Shown here piece after piece: positions 25,195 through 32,897 of a stretch of 64,000 nt of DNA. Under the pieces are notes generated by a model. The model was not told the origin of the DNA. It saw only the letters and a program-made list of their open reading frames with translations, and did no database searches. Source of the DNA: Lentimicrobiaceae bacterium (lineage in GTDB: Bacteria; Bacteroidota; Bacteroidia; Bacteroidales; Lentimicrobiaceae). The stretch covers positions 620,001-684,000 of the forward strand of contig JACJXH010000002.1 in the NCBI GenBank assembly GCA_020636745.1, written 5' to 3'. The stretch's first letter is position 1; each line of letters begins with the position of its first letter. Both the position numbers and the translations under genes were made by a program.

Positions 25195-27965
25195 AAAAAG
25201 GGATGATTGTCATTTTTTTATTTATTGCTTATTGTCAGGCATTCGGGCAAGACAATAACCTGATAATTTCCTGCAATTATCATCAAATTACTTTTGACAG
25301 CTTTAGCCGGGATCTTACAGCAAAGACCGGAGTAAGAATCTATTATCCAAAAGAAGAGTTTGCAAATTTGATTGTTAGCGTTAAATGCGATAGTCTGGGA
25401 ATAGAAAAAGTTGTCGAAATGGCGGTCAAAGGTTCAGGTTTTGAAGTTTCATGGTGGAATCATCACCTGATTTTGCTCAAGGGCGAAAAACTGCTTACTG
25501 ACTTGCCTGAATTTAAACAAAAGTCAAAAGAAACCGATACCGTTCAAACAGAAGGAGAGGCTCTTACGGTTTCGGAAGAGCGCTATCTGACAGGGCGAAA
25601 GGCTGATGTAATTCAAACAGTTAGGATTGGTAAAACCGGAGCTTTGCTGAGTGGAACAAAAGCAAAAGTTCTGGGCCGGATACTGGATGAAGAAACCGGA
25701 GCGCCCATTTACAGTGCTACCATTTATATTACTGAACTCAGAACCGGAGAGGTGTCTGATGTAAATGGCTTCCTAACCATCATGTTAAAACCCGGGAAGT
25801 ACAATGCGGTGTTTGAGTTTCTGGGTTATGAGAAAAAGAAATACCTGCTTGATGTAATTTCCGACGGAAGTTTTGTAATTCAAATGAAAAGAGCTGTTAT
25901 TACAATGAAGGAATTTGTCGTATACGGCGACCGGCAAATGAACATGAAAATTAAAGATCCGGGACTTGATAAGATTTCAATGAAAACCATCAAGGAGCTG
26001 CCCATGATGATGGGTGAACGCGATATATTAAAGGTTTCAGGCATGCTTCCCGGCATTGTAAGCACTGGAGAAGGAGCCTCGGGGTTGAACGTACGCGGAG
26101 GGAGCTCTGACCAGAATGCTTTTTATATCAATAAAATTCCTGTGTATAATACAGCACATATGTTTGGGTTTTTCCCGGCATTTAATTCTGACATTATCAA
26201 AGACTTTGCTATTTACAAGGGGCATATTCCTGCTCAGTATGGCGGCCGGCTATCCTCTGTTTTCAACATACTCACCCGGCAGGGAAATCGCAAAAGGTTC
26301 ACAGTTCATGGTGGTTTGAGCCCTATAACCGGTAATCTGGTTGTTGAAGGCCCTTTGAAAAAAGATACATGCTCTATTTTGTTAAGCGCCAGAACCAGTT
26401 ATTCGGACTGGATACTGAAACAAATTGAAGACCCGGATATCAGATCCAGCTCAGCCAATTTTTACGATTTTTCAGGAGCAATCAATTATGACCTCCGCAA
26501 AACACAAATGTCGCTGTTTGTTTATCATAGTAATGATAGGTTCAGACTGTCTGATATCAACAAATATTCTTATTCAAATAACGGAGGAGCGCTTACCTTT
26601 AGTCATGTATATTCAAATTCACTCAGAGGTGAGCTTACGCTGATTGGCTCCCGGTATAATTTTGAGACAACATATCGCCAGGAAGTTTCAAGAGCTTACG
26701 AACATGCCTACAAAATGGAGCACTATGAAGCACGAGCAGATATTAAACAGGTGGTGAGTGATGTTCATTCTTTGGATTATGGTGTCGGATTTATCTTATA
26801 TAAACTCAACAGGGGGGATGTAAAGCCATATGGAATCAATTCATTGAAAACGCTGGTTGAGTTAGGTAAGGAGCAAGGGATTGAAAGTGCTGCTTATTTT
26901 TCAGATTCATATGACTTCAAACCTTGGCTGAATTTGACATTAGGGGCCCGTTATACGCTGTTTAATCCCTTGGGTGAAAAAACAGTTTATACCTATGCTG
27001 ACGGAGCGCCCCGCGATATTCGTTATATAAATGATACGCTGCAGTTTGGTGCAAATGAGCCTGTCAGGTGGTATTCAGAACCTGATTTCAGGGCTGCTAT
27101 CAATATTGAAACAGATATGGATGGTTCTGTTAAACTTGCATTTAATCAAATGCACCAGAACCTTTTTATGTTAAACAATACAATAACTGTTGCCCCAAAT
27201 ACACAATGGAAACTTGCCGATTATCATCTGCAACCATCGCGCAGTCAGCAGTTTTCACTGGGTATTTTCCGGCTTTTTGTCCAAAGCGGTCTTGAAGCTT
27301 CACTTGAGGGATATTACAAAAAGACATTCAATGCGCCTGAATTCAAAGATGGGGCCGACTTCCTTGAAAGCCCGCTTGTTGAAACAACTGTTTTACAGGG
27401 AGCTCAGCGGGCATGGGGGCTTGAGTTTTACCTGAAACGCAGTAACCGGAAACTTGAAGGCTGGTTTTCATATACATTTTCCAGATCTTTTGTAAAAATT
27501 GATGGTGAAAATGCCTGGGACCAGATAAACTCCGGCAAATCTTTTCCGGCTAATTTCGACATACCTCATGCCCTCAATATTGTGCTGAATTACCACCTCT
27601 CCCGTAGAATCACTTTTTCGTCAATTCTTACTTATCAAACCGGGAAACCCATCACTTACCCTGTTTCTGTTTACTATGTTGATGGCGTGCCTACGCTTGA
27701 TTACTCTGCCAGAAATGCTTATCGGATTCCCGACTATTTTCGCACCGATGTTTCACTTGCCATTGAGGGAAACCTGAAGAAAAACAAACTGTTGCACAGC
27801 TCTCTTATTCTAAGTCTTTATAATGCTACCGGGCGCGACAATCCTTATTCTGTTTATTTTAAAACTGAGCATGGTCGCATTAAAAGTTATCGTTATGCTG
27901 TGATTGGAGTACCCGTTTTTACAGCAACATGGATTTTTAAACTTGGAAATTATGCATCGGAATAG
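25191..27965 (+). CDS. TonB-dependent receptor with STN and carboxypeptidase-like domains
   Basis: A 924-residue outer-membrane receptor. After the signal peptide (IVIFLFIAYCQAFGQ) comes an STN (secretin/TonB short N-terminal) domain at about 22-98 (ITFDSFSRDLTAKTGVRIYY). A CarboxypepD_reg-like domain lies at about 155-235 (GRILDEETGAPIYSATIYI, GEVSDVNGFLTIMLKPGKY). The plug shows GMLPGIVSTGEGASGLNVRG, then SDQNAFYINKIPVYN and GHIPAQYGGRLSSVFN. A long barrel ends with VFTATWIFKLGNYASE. STN domains in FecA-type receptors pass a signal to an inner-membrane anti-sigma factor, so signalling is possible here. The ligand is unknown. No SusD gene is adjacent; the partner is a DUF4249 lipoprotein overlapping the 3' end. 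Confidence 0.93.
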   Translation: MKKGMIVIFLFIAYCQAFGQDNNLIISCNYHQITFDSFSRDLTAKTGVRIYYPKEEFANLIVSVKCDSLGIEKVVEMAVKGSGFEVSWWNHHLILLKGEKLLTDLPEFKQKSKETDTVQTEGEALTVSEERYLTGRKADVIQTVRIGKTGALLSGTKAKVLGRILDEETGAPIYSATIYITELRTGEVSDVNGFLTIMLKPGKYNAVFEFLGYEKKKYLLDVISDGSFVIQMKRAVITMKEFVVYGDRQMNMKIKDPGLDKISMKTIKELPMMMGERDILKVSGMLPGIVSTGEGASGLNVRGGSSDQNAFYINKIPVYNTAHMFGFFPAFNSDIIKDFAIYKGHIPAQYGGRLSSVFNILTRQGNRKRFTVHGGLSPITGNLVVEGPLKKDTCSILLSARTSYSDWILKQIEDPDIRSSSANFYDFSGAINYDLRKTQMSLFVYHSNDRFRLSDINKYSYSNNGGALTFSHVYSNSLRGELTLIGSRYNFETTYRQEVSRAYEHAYKMEHYEARADIKQVVSDVHSLDYGVGFILYKLNRGDVKPYGINSLKTLVELGKEQGIESAAYFSDSYDFKPWLNLTLGARYTLFNPLGEKTVYTYADGAPRDIRYINDTLQFGANEPVRWYSEPDFRAAINIETDMDGSVKLAFNQMHQNLFMLNNTITVAPNTQWKLADYHLQPSRSQQFSLGIFRLFVQSGLEASLEGYYKKTFNAPEFKDGADFLESPLVETTVLQGAQRAWGLEFYLKRSNRKLEGWFSYTFSRSFVKIDGENAWDQINSGKSFPANFDIPHALNIVLNYHLSRRITFSSILTYQTGKPITYPVSVYYVDGVPTLDYSARNAYRIPDYFRTDVSLAIEGNLKKNKLLHSSLILSLYNATGRDNPYSVYFKTEHGRIKSYRYAVIGVPVFTATWIFKLGNYASE

Positions 27966-29112
27966 ATTCGGACTTATGCTTTTGATGCTGATAACCACGA
28001 TGATCTCGTGCATAAAGCCCTATGATCCTGAAATCAGAAGCAATGACGAAAGGAAACTGGTAGTGAATGGCCAGGTTACCGATGGTGACGGATTTCAGAA
28101 AATTAACATTACCTGGTCTTCTCCCATTGAATCACCTGGGTACATTCCGGTGTTGGGATGTACAGTAACAATTAAGGATGATAAAGGTCATGAATTCTCT
28201 TTGTCGGAAATGGGGAATGGTGATTATACCACATGGATTGATCCTTCATTGCTTGGGGCTGGCTCGAAATTTATGCTTGAAATTTTTACACCCGACGGAG
28301 ATAAGATTGTTTCTGATTTTGATCAAATATCGGCTTGCCCTCAGGTTGATTCAGTTTATTATGAAGTTCAGCAAATTGAAGGTAGCATTCCGGGAAAATA
28401 TACGCTGGGAATTCAGTTTTTTCTTGATTTGGCAGGCACCGTTACTAACAGTCGTAACTATCGCTGGGAAGTCTTTGAAACATGGGAATATCATGCCGAT
28501 TATCCTCTCGAGTGGTATTATGATGGTACTGTTCACCATGTTTCTCCGCCTGATTACTCACGTATGGTTTGCTGGAGAACATTACAAATACCAAACATTT
28601 TTACCTTATCGACTGAAAAACTGGTGGTAAATGCATATAAAAGATTCCCATTGCATTTTGTTACAAATCGTACATCCAGGCTGATGTATGGTTATAGTCT
28701 GCTGGTTGCTCAATACGCTTTAAGTGAAGAGGCTTATATCTATTGGGACCAGCTGCGGATTAACGGTTTTGAGCAAGGTGGATTGTATGAAAAACAACCC
28801 CTGGCCATTCAAGGCAATCTGCATAATCTGACTCACCCCGACAAAAGTGTTCTGGGCTTTTTCAGTGCTTCTTCAGTCAGGACGAAAAGAATTTTTATTC
28901 AACAGGTTCCCGGTTTGCCTCTCGATTTTTTTAACGGATGCAGTCCGGCTGTGATGAGAAAGGGACTGGTTGAGATTACGCCACGCGATTACCCGGGATA
29001 CCTGATGGGCGATGAAACCGGATACCGTTTGGTGTGGCTCAATGAAGAGTGCGTCAATTGCTTATCATTAGGTGGTATCAATATAAAACCTGATTTTTGG
29101 CCCAACGATTAA
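27952..29112 (+). CDS. DUF4249 lipoprotein
   Basis: A surface or periplasmic lipoprotein of 386 residues. I use the ATG at 27952 (MHRNRFGLMLLMLITTMISC) because it creates a proper signal peptide with lipobox. The longer frame from 27904 would overlap the receptor deeply. The gene overlaps the receptor gene by 14 bases, indicating coupling. The sequence right after the Cys, IKPYDPEIRSNDERKLVVNG followed by QVTDGDGFQKINITWSSPIE, is the typical DUF4249 opening. The protein ends NEECVNCLSLGGINIKPDFW. DUF4249 genes regularly follow TonB receptors in Bacteroidota, and a SusD-like ligand-handling role is plausible but unproven. Confidence 0.88.
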   Translation: MHRNRFGLMLLMLITTMISCIKPYDPEIRSNDERKLVVNGQVTDGDGFQKINITWSSPIESPGYIPVLGCTVTIKDDKGHEFSLSEMGNGDYTTWIDPSLLGAGSKFMLEIFTPDGDKIVSDFDQISACPQVDSVYYEVQQIEGSIPGKYTLGIQFFLDLAGTVTNSRNYRWEVFETWEYHADYPLEWYYDGTVHHVSPPDYSRMVCWRTLQIPNIFTLSTEKLVVNAYKRFPLHFVTNRTSRLMYGYSLLVAQYALSEEAYIYWDQLRINGFEQGGLYEKQPLAIQGNLHNLTHPDKSVLGFFSASSVRTKRIFIQQVPGLPLDFFNGCSPAVMRKGLVEITPRDYPGYLMGDETGYRLVWLNEECVNCLSLGGINIKPDFWPND

Positions 29113-29138
29113 ATGTTGTAATTGAATCACATAAACAG

Positions 29139-30833
29139 ATGAAAGCAAAATTTATTTTCAAACAAGGGCTGTTGTTGCTGTTGTTGCTGGCTTCAATAAG
29201 GCTCGCAGGACAGCAGAACGAGGGTTTTTCTCTGTTTGAAAAGGTGAATTTGATTACCGACCGATCTTTTTACATTTCAGGTGAACAAGTTTGGTTTAAA
29301 GCATGGGTATCTTCTTTTACAAAAAATGATCTTCCCCCAAGCGGCATTCTTTATATCGAAATTATCTCACCTGATGGTAAAAGTATTTCGAGAGTAAAAA
29401 GCTTGATTGAAGATAGCCAGGCCAATGGCTTTGTAGAAATACCTGATGATGTGATTACAGGAACTTATTATGTGCGCGCTTACACAAAATATATGAGAAA
29501 TGCAGGGCCCGAATCTTTTGCCTGTGTTGGTATCAGAATTGTTAATCCGCAACGCAAGGATTTTTTATCGGGTTCCGATACAATGGCGTTTCAGGCAATG
29601 GGAGAAGTTCCGGCTGTTGATGGTAAGTTGCTTGTAATCAATCATTACAAGCAGTCATTTCAGCCAAATGAAAAGGTTGATGTGTCTGTTGTTTCAGCGG
29701 TTTCACAAAAAATGCATCTCCATGAATTGTGCATCTCGGTAGTTCCTGACTGGACTTCCTCTACAGCTGTTGTTTCTTCCTCAAACCGCAAGCCTCAGCC
29801 TGAAACCGAAGTGTTTTTTCCTGAAATCAGAGGTCTTACCATTTCCGGCAAACTCATGGATCTTTCAACAGAAACAGTAGTAAGAAATTCTCGTGTAAAT
29901 TTATCTATTATTGGCCCCGGCAGGGATTTTATGTCGCGGTTTACTGATTCAGCCGGGCGTTTTTCATTTGCACTGCCAGCATATACCGGTTATAGAGATT
30001 TGTTTATTGGGGCTGAAAAGTCAGATCTTGCCAATCAGGCAATACTGGTTGATAATGACTTTTGTGCTATGCCTGTCAGGCTGCCTGAACCTGAATTCAG
30101 GTTGTCGCCCGATGAGCGTAAACTTGCCATTAAACTGGCCGCCAATGCCCGGTTAAACCGCATTTTTAAAAATGAAAGTTCGGCCATTCAGGCACAGGCC
30201 GATACTTCAGCTGCAGCATTTTATGGAACTCCTACTGATGTGCTCAAATTTGAAGACTATATTCAATTGCCTACTCTTGAGGAGTACTTTAATGAGTTGC
30301 CCGGCCTCGTTAAAGTGAGAAAGCGAAACGGACAGAAGTATTTTAAAGTAATTGGTGATCAGCCTGAGATGCTTGTGTTTGATCCGCTTGTACTTGTTGA
30401 CTGGGTTGCGGTGGACGATCCGGAGAAAATATTGGCTGCGGCACCCACCGACATTTTGCGAATTGAAGTGGTAAACCTGCCTTACGTGAAAGGAGATCTT
30501 ACTTTTGGAGGCATTATCAGCATTATTTCAAAAAAAGGCGACTTTGCCGGCGTTGACCTGCCTTCTTCCGGTATCTTTTTAAATTATCTTTTTCTTCAGG
30601 AACGCTATACGAATGGCAATAAACTGATTGCTCAAGAGGGTATTCCGGACGCAAGAAACACAATTTACTGGAATCCGGCACTTGTGCTCAATCATGACGG
30701 GAGTGCTAACTTTTCATTTATTACGCCTGAAACACCCGGAAAATACGCCATTGTGATTAAATGCCTGACAGATGAAGGAGAACTATTCAGCGATAAGCTA
30801 ACTATTGAAGTTAAGCCTGGTAATGGAAATTGA
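29139..30833 (+). CDS. Secreted MG2 (macroglobulin-like) domain protein
   Basis: A 564-residue exported protein. The ATG at 29139 gives a signal peptide (GLLLLLLLASIRLAGQ); the frame from 29097 would overlap the DUF4249 gene. Early residues carry an alpha-2-macroglobulin MG2-like domain: NLITDRSFYISGEQVWFKAW, LYIEIISPDGKSI, GFVEIPDDVITGTYYVRAYT. The middle and C-terminal parts look beta-rich, with a plug-like section (EIVNLPYVKG-type strand, FGGIISIISKKGDF) and a closing VNHDGS/TPETPGKYAIVIKC segment. Such proteins accompany TonB receptors in Bacteroidota. The thioester motif of true macroglobulins is not seen. It closes the four-gene operon. Confidence 0.8.
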   Translation: MKAKFIFKQGLLLLLLLASIRLAGQQNEGFSLFEKVNLITDRSFYISGEQVWFKAWVSSFTKNDLPPSGILYIEIISPDGKSISRVKSLIEDSQANGFVEIPDDVITGTYYVRAYTKYMRNAGPESFACVGIRIVNPQRKDFLSGSDTMAFQAMGEVPAVDGKLLVINHYKQSFQPNEKVDVSVVSAVSQKMHLHELCISVVPDWTSSTAVVSSSNRKPQPETEVFFPEIRGLTISGKLMDLSTETVVRNSRVNLSIIGPGRDFMSRFTDSAGRFSFALPAYTGYRDLFIGAEKSDLANQAILVDNDFCAMPVRLPEPEFRLSPDERKLAIKLAANARLNRIFKNESSAIQAQADTSAAAFYGTPTDVLKFEDYIQLPTLEEYFNELPGLVKVRKRNGQKYFKVIGDQPEMLVFDPLVLVDWVAVDDPEKILAAAPTDILRIEVVNLPYVKGDLTFGGIISIISKKGDFAGVDLPSSGIFLNYLFLQERYTNGNKLIAQEGIPDARNTIYWNPALVLNHDGSANFSFITPETPGKYAIVIKCLTDEGELFSDKLTIEVKPGNGN

Positions 30834-30914
30834 CAGAAATGTTGTTTTTTGTTATTATTGGAAGTAGCGCCGCACTCGTGCATGATTCTGATTTGGCAGA
30901 TTATTCAGAAAAAT

Positions 30915-31694
30915 TTATCTGACAATTATTTTTCCTACATACAATAGATCATAATCCTGGTTTATCAGTTTCCAGTAATACAAGCCGCTGTTTTGGACAG
31001 GGATTTTTATACCTTGTTGATGTGTTGACTGTATTGATATCTTTTTGCCAGAATGGTCATAAAACTCTACCACAAGTTCTTCGTGCCCGGGGTTGCTCCA
31101 TTTCAGGGAATCACTACCGGGGACCTCCAGAATGGTATTTGTAATAACCTTAACAGTTTCGCCCCTGTATGTGCTTTTAAAACTGTTATACAATTTTTCG
31201 AGCCTTTCGTCAGGCGTGTATAAAGCAAGCATTTCCTTTTGCTGCAAAGGTTTTTCATGCTGATTTGCCGCTGTTGTTTCAGTGGGTTTATTATCAGAAC
31301 TCAGTGGTTTGCCTGCAGGCGTAATTTGTTTAGTATTATCGGTTATCCTGTTTTTTTTAGTTACTATCTGATTTTTGGTGGTGGTTGCAATTTTTTCTGA
31401 TGAAGAGGTTTGGTGGGCAGGAATTAACTTTAGAATGACCATCACCGTAATTCCGGCAGCAGCAACAGCACTAACAGGCAGCAGCCAGCTTTTCGAATTC
31501 AATTGTTTTTTTCTATTGGGTTTAATGGAAAGTTCTTTTGAAAGTTCAGCCACAATAGCTGCTTCAGCATAACACTGTTCACAACTCTGAATGTGAGCAA
31601 TCAGATTTTGCGGAACCAAATCCCAGTTATTGTCATTGATGGCATCTGCATAAATGGCAATTTCTTCTTCCGATAAATGCTTCTTAATATCCAT
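30915..31694 (-). CDS. Anti-sigma-factor-like single-pass membrane protein
   Basis: A 259-residue protein. The N-terminal cytoplasmic part has a HIQSCEQC motif (HxxxCxxC, about 34-41), the zinc-binding pattern of ZAS anti-sigma domains. One transmembrane helix follows (LLPVSAVAAAGITVMVILKL, about 70-90). A low-complexity Lys/Thr/Gln linker leads to a C-terminal beta-rich domain (ELVVEFYDHSGKKISIQSTH, SGLYYWKLINQDYDLLYVGK), probably extracytoplasmic. The start overlaps the 3' end of the sigma-like gene by 11 bases, so the two are translationally coupled in the order expected for sigma then anti-sigma. The assignment is inferred from motif, topology and order. Confidence 0.7.
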   Translation of the reverse strand: MDIKKHLSEEEIAIYADAINDNNWDLVPQNLIAHIQSCEQCYAEAAIVAELSKELSIKPNRKKQLNSKSWLLPVSAVAAAGITVMVILKLIPAHQTSSSEKIATTTKNQIVTKKNRITDNTKQITPAGKPLSSDNKPTETTAANQHEKPLQQKEMLALYTPDERLEKLYNSFKSTYRGETVKVITNTILEVPGSDSLKWSNPGHEELVVEFYDHSGKKISIQSTHQQGIKIPVQNSGLYYWKLINQDYDLLYVGKIIVR

Positions 31695-32478
31695 ATCCAG
31701 TTATAAGAAATAGAATCATTAGCGCAACAGGAATAGTATTCATGACCGGGCATAATCTTGCATAATGCATTTCAATGATTATTTCCAGACTCTCTCTTGT
31801 ATATTCGGTATCACCACTTTTGTTAAGCCTGCTCAATAAGGTTTCAATTTGTTTGTGAAGCCACATTCTTACAGCATCTCCTTTAACGTTTTTCTGTTCA
31901 ACAAGGTTTACAGCTTCAGCTAATTTGTCAAATATCTCACTTTTTGCAGTTGTTTCTTCCCTTCTCAGGATTAGCATCAATTCATTTGCTTTATCAATAC
32001 TGTATTTTTCAAAGTCCTTTCTGCTTAAAGTGAGATGAAAGTAGAATTTTAAAAATAGAATCAATTTTCCTTCTTCATCCTTGAATGAATGAATAATGCT
32101 ATCCAGGCGTTTCTCTTCAAGATGGAAGATGGTGTTTTTTTCAGTTTCAATATTTAAAGTGATTGGGTCAGATTCGTAAAGTTCTTTTTTGTCTTCATTT
32201 ACCGAATACCAATGCTTGCTTTCATGTCTTATCACTTCACAACACATCCTGTTCATAATGGCAATGTAATAAGTTGAAAGCTTCGATTTCCCTTCAAAGG
32301 CCTTGTCAATTTTCTTCTTTTGGTTGATAAATTTCTCAACCACCGCCATCTTAACATCCTCTTTCTCACGCGATGGGATTATGTTACGCGCTGCGTATCG
32401 TGAAATAACAATATTTGCTATATCTAAAATTGATTCAATTGAAAAGGCTTCTGATTCTTTGTTGCGGGTAAGCTTCAT
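31684..32478 (-). CDS. Sigma-70-like regulator, divergent, with hydrophobic C-terminal end
   Basis: A 264-residue protein from ATG 32478 (MKLTRNKESEAFSIE). The frame from TTG 32508 adds ten residues and is less likely. Residues ~35-95 resemble sigma region 2: SREKEDVKMAVVEKFINQKK, then FEGKSKLSTYYIAIMNRMCC and EVIRHESKHW, matching the ECF pattern of F-x-G-x-S-x-L-x-T-x-x-x-x-I-x-x-N. The remainder is helical (FHLTLSRKDFEKYSIDKANE) but a canonical region-4 helix-turn-helix is not obvious. The chain ends with a hydrophobic stretch, VALMILFLITGYGY. It is divergent from the TPR-CHAT protease and coupled to the anti-sigma-like gene. DNA-binding activity is unproven. Confidence 0.6.
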   Translation of the reverse strand: MKLTRNKESEAFSIESILDIANIVISRYAARNIIPSREKEDVKMAVVEKFINQKKKIDKAFEGKSKLSTYYIAIMNRMCCEVIRHESKHWYSVNEDKKELYESDPITLNIETEKNTIFHLEEKRLDSIIHSFKDEEGKLILFLKFYFHLTLSRKDFEKYSIDKANELMLILRREETTAKSEIFDKLAEAVNLVEQKNVKGDAVRMWLHKQIETLLSRLNKSGDTEYTRESLEIIIEMHYARLCPVMNTIPVALMILFLITGYGY

Positions 32479-32897
32479 TCCTGAAATTATTTCAGTACAA
32501 AGTTGCAATTTTTTCTTGCACTATCAGGGGAGTTTTCTTGTTGCTTAACCAATAATTAACAGAAGTTGTGATAACCGGTGTTTTTAATAGGGCTGTTTCC
32601 GGCTTATTTTATATTTTTGGCAAGGGATAAATAATTGCATTTTGATGAATTAACTTGTTGCCAGTGAGTTATTTATGATTTTTGATTGTCAGATCATGCA
32701 CTGGTAATTTGAAGCATCTTTATTCAGACAACAACTTTTCAGCCTTTTGTTGATAAATCATAAGCCTTAGGTTTAATTTTCAACCTGAACGGCTTGGATA
32801 ATTTTTTTCTGAAAGAGATGAATGATTCTCATTTATTATTAGGAACACCCGCAACTACTATAAACTATCCATTTGGCTAAAGGGCGAAAACTCGACT
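32479..32897. other. Divergent control region between sigma-like and CHAT genes
   Basis: About 420 bases without a gene. The region is AT-rich. A TAnnTTTG match on the plus strand (TATTTTTG, 32612-32619) is nearly 280 bases before the CHAT start, without a convincing -33. A near-match CAAAGTTG (32498-32505, minus-strand box) lies close to the sigma-like gene. No clear inverted repeat was found. A shared regulatory region is likely from the arrangement alone. Confidence 0.4.
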
